Below are positions 59,201 through 64,000 of a stretch of DNA of 64,000 bases, piece by piece. The DNA is taken from the NCBI RefSeq assembly GCF_001949145.1, contig NW_019091518.1, forward strand, positions 149,980 to 213,979. The letters are read 5' to 3'. The notes under the pieces were generated by a model. The model was given only the letters and a program-made list of their open reading frames with translations, was not told the origin of the DNA and searched no databases. Source of the DNA: Acanthaster planci. Its lineage: Eukaryota > Echinodermata > Asteroidea > Valvatida > Acanthasteridae. Both the position numbers and the translations under genes were made by a program. How positions within the stretch are numbered: position 1 is the first letter of the stretch; each line of letters starts with the position of its first letter.

Positions 59201-62200
59201 ATGCCTCAAAAGTGCATTGCCAAAGCCTGCCGCCGGCGTGCCCATTTGTTATTGCATCTGCAGGCAGTTTGATGAATCTGTGGGATAATTGAAAATCTCA
59301 GTGCTTTTTTCCTGGGAATTTTTAAAGTGCCTTGATGCTTGCATTATCAAGGTCGGTGGGTAAAATGGTATTCATTGCACTCTGTAACGTGTTTTAATGT
59401 TTGACCATCACCGTTTGGGTATCACAATGATAATCTGGTTCCTTTATAGGAAATCAAGGCTTAGCTGCTAATTGTGAGGAAAAAGGAAACCACAAAATTT
59501 CATGACAAGTAAGGGGTGAGAAGAGGTAACCACATGGGGTGTAATCAAAACACTTTTGAAATTTCAGCTAAGCAGACGGCATTTGTTTTTCAAAGAAATC
59601 ACTAAAGCCAGTGCATAAATGGTTATCGATTACATGTACGTCGATAAATAGTAACATCAGCATTTGGTTGTGATAACGTGTAAAGATCTTTTAGCACGGT
59701 AGCAGATCCAACATTGAGTGAAAGATGTACATTGCACATGGGTTTGTTTGTTCATTTTGTTTGGGCTTTTGGGTAGGGGGGGGGTTTCTTTTCAAATATT
59801 CACAAGGTCTGGTCTTTCAGAAGTGAATAATTCATGGAAATCAAGTTCCAATGACAGAATGTCATAAATATGACAGTTGCTAATAAAAATGTCATCACTC
59901 TGTTTGAGAGAAATGTGATTAAAAATCTTGCCAAAGTGAAAAAAAGATACAAAATTAATGACTTAACATAACATTCTGCAGGAGAAACAAGATGATGCAA
60001 TGTAAATTAGCGTTGATTCACTTTGCAAAAATACAAATATACTTTTTTGTTTTTTGAAGGGGAGTTGGCGTTTTAATTACTGCCTGGATGGAGACCTTGA
60101 TCTTTGTCAATCGCTCTATCTGGCAGCTTTGTTGCAGTAGTCTCCGCACTTGTAAATCATCAACTTTACTTGAGAAGATGGACACTTAAGTTATTTGGAC
60201 AGGTTCAAGTCAGGCGACCACTCACCCTTTTCCAGGCTAGAGATTCCTTGCTCAAGTGGAATTTTGGAGTCTGTGCATACTAGAGAGGTTTTTTTTTTTT
60301 GGATGTCTTCCAACGACAGGAATAATCTTTATGCTATTTTAGGACCGGACAATCTTGGTGTTGATGATACAAATGTGTTTGTGGTTGAAGCCCAAAGTGA
60401 TAATAGGTACGTCATGTGCAGTCTCTTTTTGCGTAATAGAAGCCTTCCAGGCATATGCTGACAAGATCAAGTCACGATCAAGTTCAGCCAAGAGCTGACA
60501 GCATGAAATTGAAATAGCCCCCTCTGTTGTCAAGGCAGCTGCTTCGTTACAATTTATACTCAACGTTTCGTTCTGCACGTGCTCGTTACGATCTACATGT
60601 ACTCATAAAAGAGTTTCTACAGGTACCCACATGTCATCAACAATTTGAGAGCATGGTACTTTTTAGGGAGTCGTAATTACATGGATTTGATTACATGTTT
60701 TGCCGTTTATTGCAATAACCCCAGCTGTTTCATTTCTGGCACAGTAAGAACAATAAAAAGATTTATTCAGTGAGTTTGTCAGGACTTATGACAGCAGATG
60801 AGATGTTTTATACATGGCCATATAAGGTAGCAGTTGCATTCAATTACGTATATTTTTTCTGTCAGGTTTGTGCTGGACATGTGCATGTAAGTTTCCTCAT
60901 ACTTACATGTATGCTTTTTTTTTCATTTTTAGTGGATATTTCACGCGAGAAAATTTTTTAAAAATCGGATGACAAATTTCTCATTCCTCATAACAAGAAT
61001 ACCAGACCTGAGTTGTTGATAATGACTCTAATTGCTTCCTTCTCGTCGAAATTGATATAAAGAAAATTTATAACTACCCACAGCTGTAAATAGTCCAGCA
61101 GATGATGAAGGGGACATGGGGTAGATACATGTAAACTTACATAGATAGCCTAAAGATTTGAAAATTTCAATTTTTATTCATATTTAAGTGCATATTCATG
61201 TTGTCCTATTCATTATTATTCATGCTCATTTTCATATTAGGTTTGATTGGATGTGAAGTCGGCATACCGGTACATGTACAATGTGCATACCGGTACATAC
61301 ATGTACATGTACATTTATATGTAGATTTTCAAAATTCTCTCCAAGCCAAAAGAATTTTTTTTTTTTTTACAACTCTGAATAATGTACTGTCCTGGATATA
61401 GAAAGTATGTCTGTTGGGTTTGATGTTGAATTGGCTTCCTTTCTACTCATATGGCATATATAGCTTGCCGGCTTCTTTAGCCGGACATTTTTGTCGTGGG
61501 TACACGTAGCTGTGTACAGTGCAGGAGTCAAGTCACTTGGTCTGAGTTAGACGAGGTGTATTAATGCCTAAGGCCATGCACCTCAAGACTTCAATCATCA
61601 CTTCTTCACATCCAACCTGCTGCGTACAAGTACATAATATTGTGCATGTGGGCGGTATTAATATGCAACCAGACTTCAGTCATAGCACACCCTTTACCAG
61701 AGGTACATGTCTTGCCAAAGAGGAGTGGGAGTGATGCGGTGACAGCCCAAGCTTGGCGGCAGGATGGTTGGGAAAATGCCAGAAGAAGGAAATGTCAAAA
61801 AAACAGTACACCATGAGTGGTGCTGCCAGATTCAGCCTGATTTCAGGGAGAAAAGCTTTGGTTTGCCTTTTCACCAACTCCGTCCGTTGGTGGCTCTGTG
61901 ACATCCCCCATGGAGAAAATAAGAACCCTGCACAGTTGGTCTGTTCTACATACATGTACATGAACGCCTAGAAATGACCTTGATTCAACTTGGGTCATAA
62001 TCCTCCATCACCATAACCACTCATCGCTCATCTACAGTATGTACTCATCAAATCACCTGCCAGCATTTTTTTTTTCAACAGAAAGTATTTTAGGCCACGC
62101 ACACGAAGTATGGTATCTTCATTGAAATCCCTTCACTCAAGGTCTGGGCAGCAATCAATTCATGGCACAGTACAACTCGCCGACTAGTACATTCGCGTGT

Positions 62201-64000
62201 AGTCCTGTTCACTCATGGCATGGCTTTCAGTAAGGGCTCACCTGTATCGCTTCTCAAATCGGCACAGTGGCCTTGGAAAGTCATAATTATGCATCTGCAT
62301 GTATAATTTGAGTGCTGGGGAGGTGGGTGAACGGGTACAGGCTGAGTGGAATAGCAACGTAAGAAGTGGCAACTTGCAAATTTGTGACCTGTCATGACAA
62401 AATGAGAGTAAAGTCGCACACACTCTTTCCTGTTTTGTCGGTTCAAAGCCATATTGAAGTGGAGGTCAATTTTGGGGTTTTGTAATAGTTGGAAAGAGTG
62501 ACCCCTCTCCTATTTAATTCCAAATATTTTGCAGAATCACATTTGTTTAAATGTCATTTTCTTAGCAATTTTGACGATGGCATTATTCATGCCCGGTCTG
62601 AAATGTTGAAACAATGTCGAGAACCTTGACGCAAAGCTGCCAGCATAATGTCTCATTGTCACGTTATACTTTTACCCAGTGTTCCATGTACACGCCATTG
62701 GAGAGCTCTTTTTCTGCTGAATGAAAAAATACCAACATCTCAGTTTTTGAAAATTCCAACTTGCAGCTCATTTTGTGGTGACAGGTCACATTTGTCTTTA
62801 TTCACAGCATCTAAATAGATTAAGTATAAAAGTATTTACACATACGACAGCTGTGATTTGGGGGGAACTAAAGGATGGATATATCTGTCCGTGTACTGTA
62901 CCGGTATATGTACAATGAAGTCATCAGTAACTTGCTTGAGCAGCCCGTTATTTCCTGCATCGAGGAAAATTTTTTAGCTGGAACGGCATGTCAACTCATA
63001 TAACTTTTGCAACATGGACAAGGTTTCCAGTTAAAAGCATGTAACCATGGAAACTCAGTTTTTTAGATGCTGGCTAAAATGTTGTTCAAGGTATGACGTA
63101 CACATGTGTACACAAATGGCCGTGTTACTGTACATGTACATTCCTTGCACGTACATTAAAGTAGCAATTTCTGGCAAACGGTGCAATTTATCGCACCATG
63201 CCTCATTTGCTGGTGTCATTTTGTTGCTATCGGGCACTTCACCAGAGACTTGCTCTTCCACGAAAATCACCTCACTTGAGTTTTTTAATTTCACATTGTC
63301 AACAGCATTCCTGAACAGCGGGTGCCACAGAATCAGTTCCCCTCCAATCTTGACGCTGTTTGAATTTGGCTAATCATGCCCGTGATCTGTCGTCCCGCCG
63401 ATTTTTCAAAGTTAACTTCTTCCTGACGGCGGGGCAGTCTACTTCCCAGAAGGCCATTAATCTTTGTAGCCCCAAATCATGGTAAAGAGTGATAGCACTG
63501 GGGTCAGTGGCCAGCTCTTCCTTGTAATGGAACCGACTGCTTTATTTTTCCACGAGACGCACCATTCATTACTCTCGACGCGGTTTGTTGTTTTGGGGCG
63601 AATTCTCGGCGGGTTTCTCGCATAGCCCCATCTGATTAATTGAGCCGGTTCCCCATTCGGTCAGGGGAAGGGGGCGGGAGAACCTTTACCACATTTCAGA
63701 ATTGTCACTTCCTGGTATGACTACCCAAACCTCTGCAGTGGTTGAACTAGAAGTTAAGTGGTTTGAAGTCACAGCACCGGTACCTGTGTGAAATGTACAT
63801 GTAAATTGTCTAGAATACCAGCTACACGTACTCGCTTCCACCTATTTCTCTGTCACATAGATGTACAAGGTACCAAATACAATCTAAACAAGGTTTGTTT
63901 GTCAGGTCTTGTCATCAAATTAACCATTCAACAGTTCAAAAAACCTGACATATATAGCTCACGTATCAACAAATGATTGTGAAGGTTGAAAGTATTCATT
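56238..64000 (+). other. Probable long first intron or 3' flank of the phosphatase-family gene
   Basis: No convincing exon was found on either strand. The stretch contains many ACATGTACATGT runs (for example 56639, 56991, 59124, 61272-61314, 61951), several mononucleotide tracts, and a 63-bp direct duplication at 58247-58372. The GC-richer part at 63360-63680 has no recognisable content. I see nothing else to annotate. Confidence 0.5.
58247..58372. repeat. 63-bp direct tandem duplication
   Basis: GGGACCATTGAAATCCTGCA and the bases up to CAGCATGGTTAGGG occur twice at a distance of 63 bases (for example GGACC at 58258 and 58321). The copies differ at a few positions. Because 63 is a multiple of three, several frames stay open through both copies, but there is no sign of a gene. 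Confidence 0.85.

Overview
This is intron-rich animal nuclear DNA: short coding exons with GT-AG introns of a few hundred to about 2,400 bases, long AT-rich spacers, a LINE fragment, satellite DNA and many small mobile elements. The protein matches, the TAGGCC and TACATGTACATG-type dispersed motifs and the CR1/L2-like LINE suggest an invertebrate bilaterian, most likely a deuterostome (sea star, hemichordate or amphioxus). The species cannot be fixed from the sequence alone. A 192-base N gap (19475-19666) and a lone N (22114) show it is a draft assembly.

Seven protein-coding genes lie in strictly alternating orientation. (1) 478-6914, plus: the last 734 codons of an axonemal dynein heavy chain (DNAH3/7/12 group). 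(2) 9803-16803, minus: ATP6AP1, the V-ATPase accessory subunit Ac45, 448 aa. (3) 17173-19474, plus: RPS23, cut by the gap. (4) 24651-29279, minus: TIMM17, 168 aa. (5) 29786-39247, plus: RAD18 ubiquitin ligase, about 722 aa. (6) 41996-50873, minus: PRPF18 splicing factor, 346 aa. (7) 56052-56237, plus: first coding exon of a secreted endonuclease/exonuclease/phosphatase-family protein whose other exons are not visible. I assembled exon structures by hand; all junctions stay in frame, and the complete genes have close to the family lengths, except RAD18, which is longer.

Two gene pairs share short head-to-head promoters: ATP6AP1/RPS23 (369 bp between start codons) and TIMM17/RAD18 (506 bp). Both intervals carry a CTCF-like AGAGGGCGC core. 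The convergent spacers hold 3' UTRs and, between RAD18 and PRPF18, opposing polyadenylation signals within 45 bp. The genes are housekeeping genes of unrelated pathways (ciliary motility, organelle acidification, translation, mitochondrial import, post-replication repair, splicing), so there is no operon-like functional unit.

The repeats are the most unusual part: an eight-unit 229-232 bp satellite next to a decayed LINE and carrying a latent coding frame; a 126-bp tandem repeat with an internal hairpin; hAT-like and piggyBac-like MITEs; a two-copy foldback family; two tRNA-derived SINE-like sequences; and an element with clustered subterminal GACAACTCGAC repeats. I found no CRISPR array, no bacterial-type system and no rRNA or intact tRNA gene.
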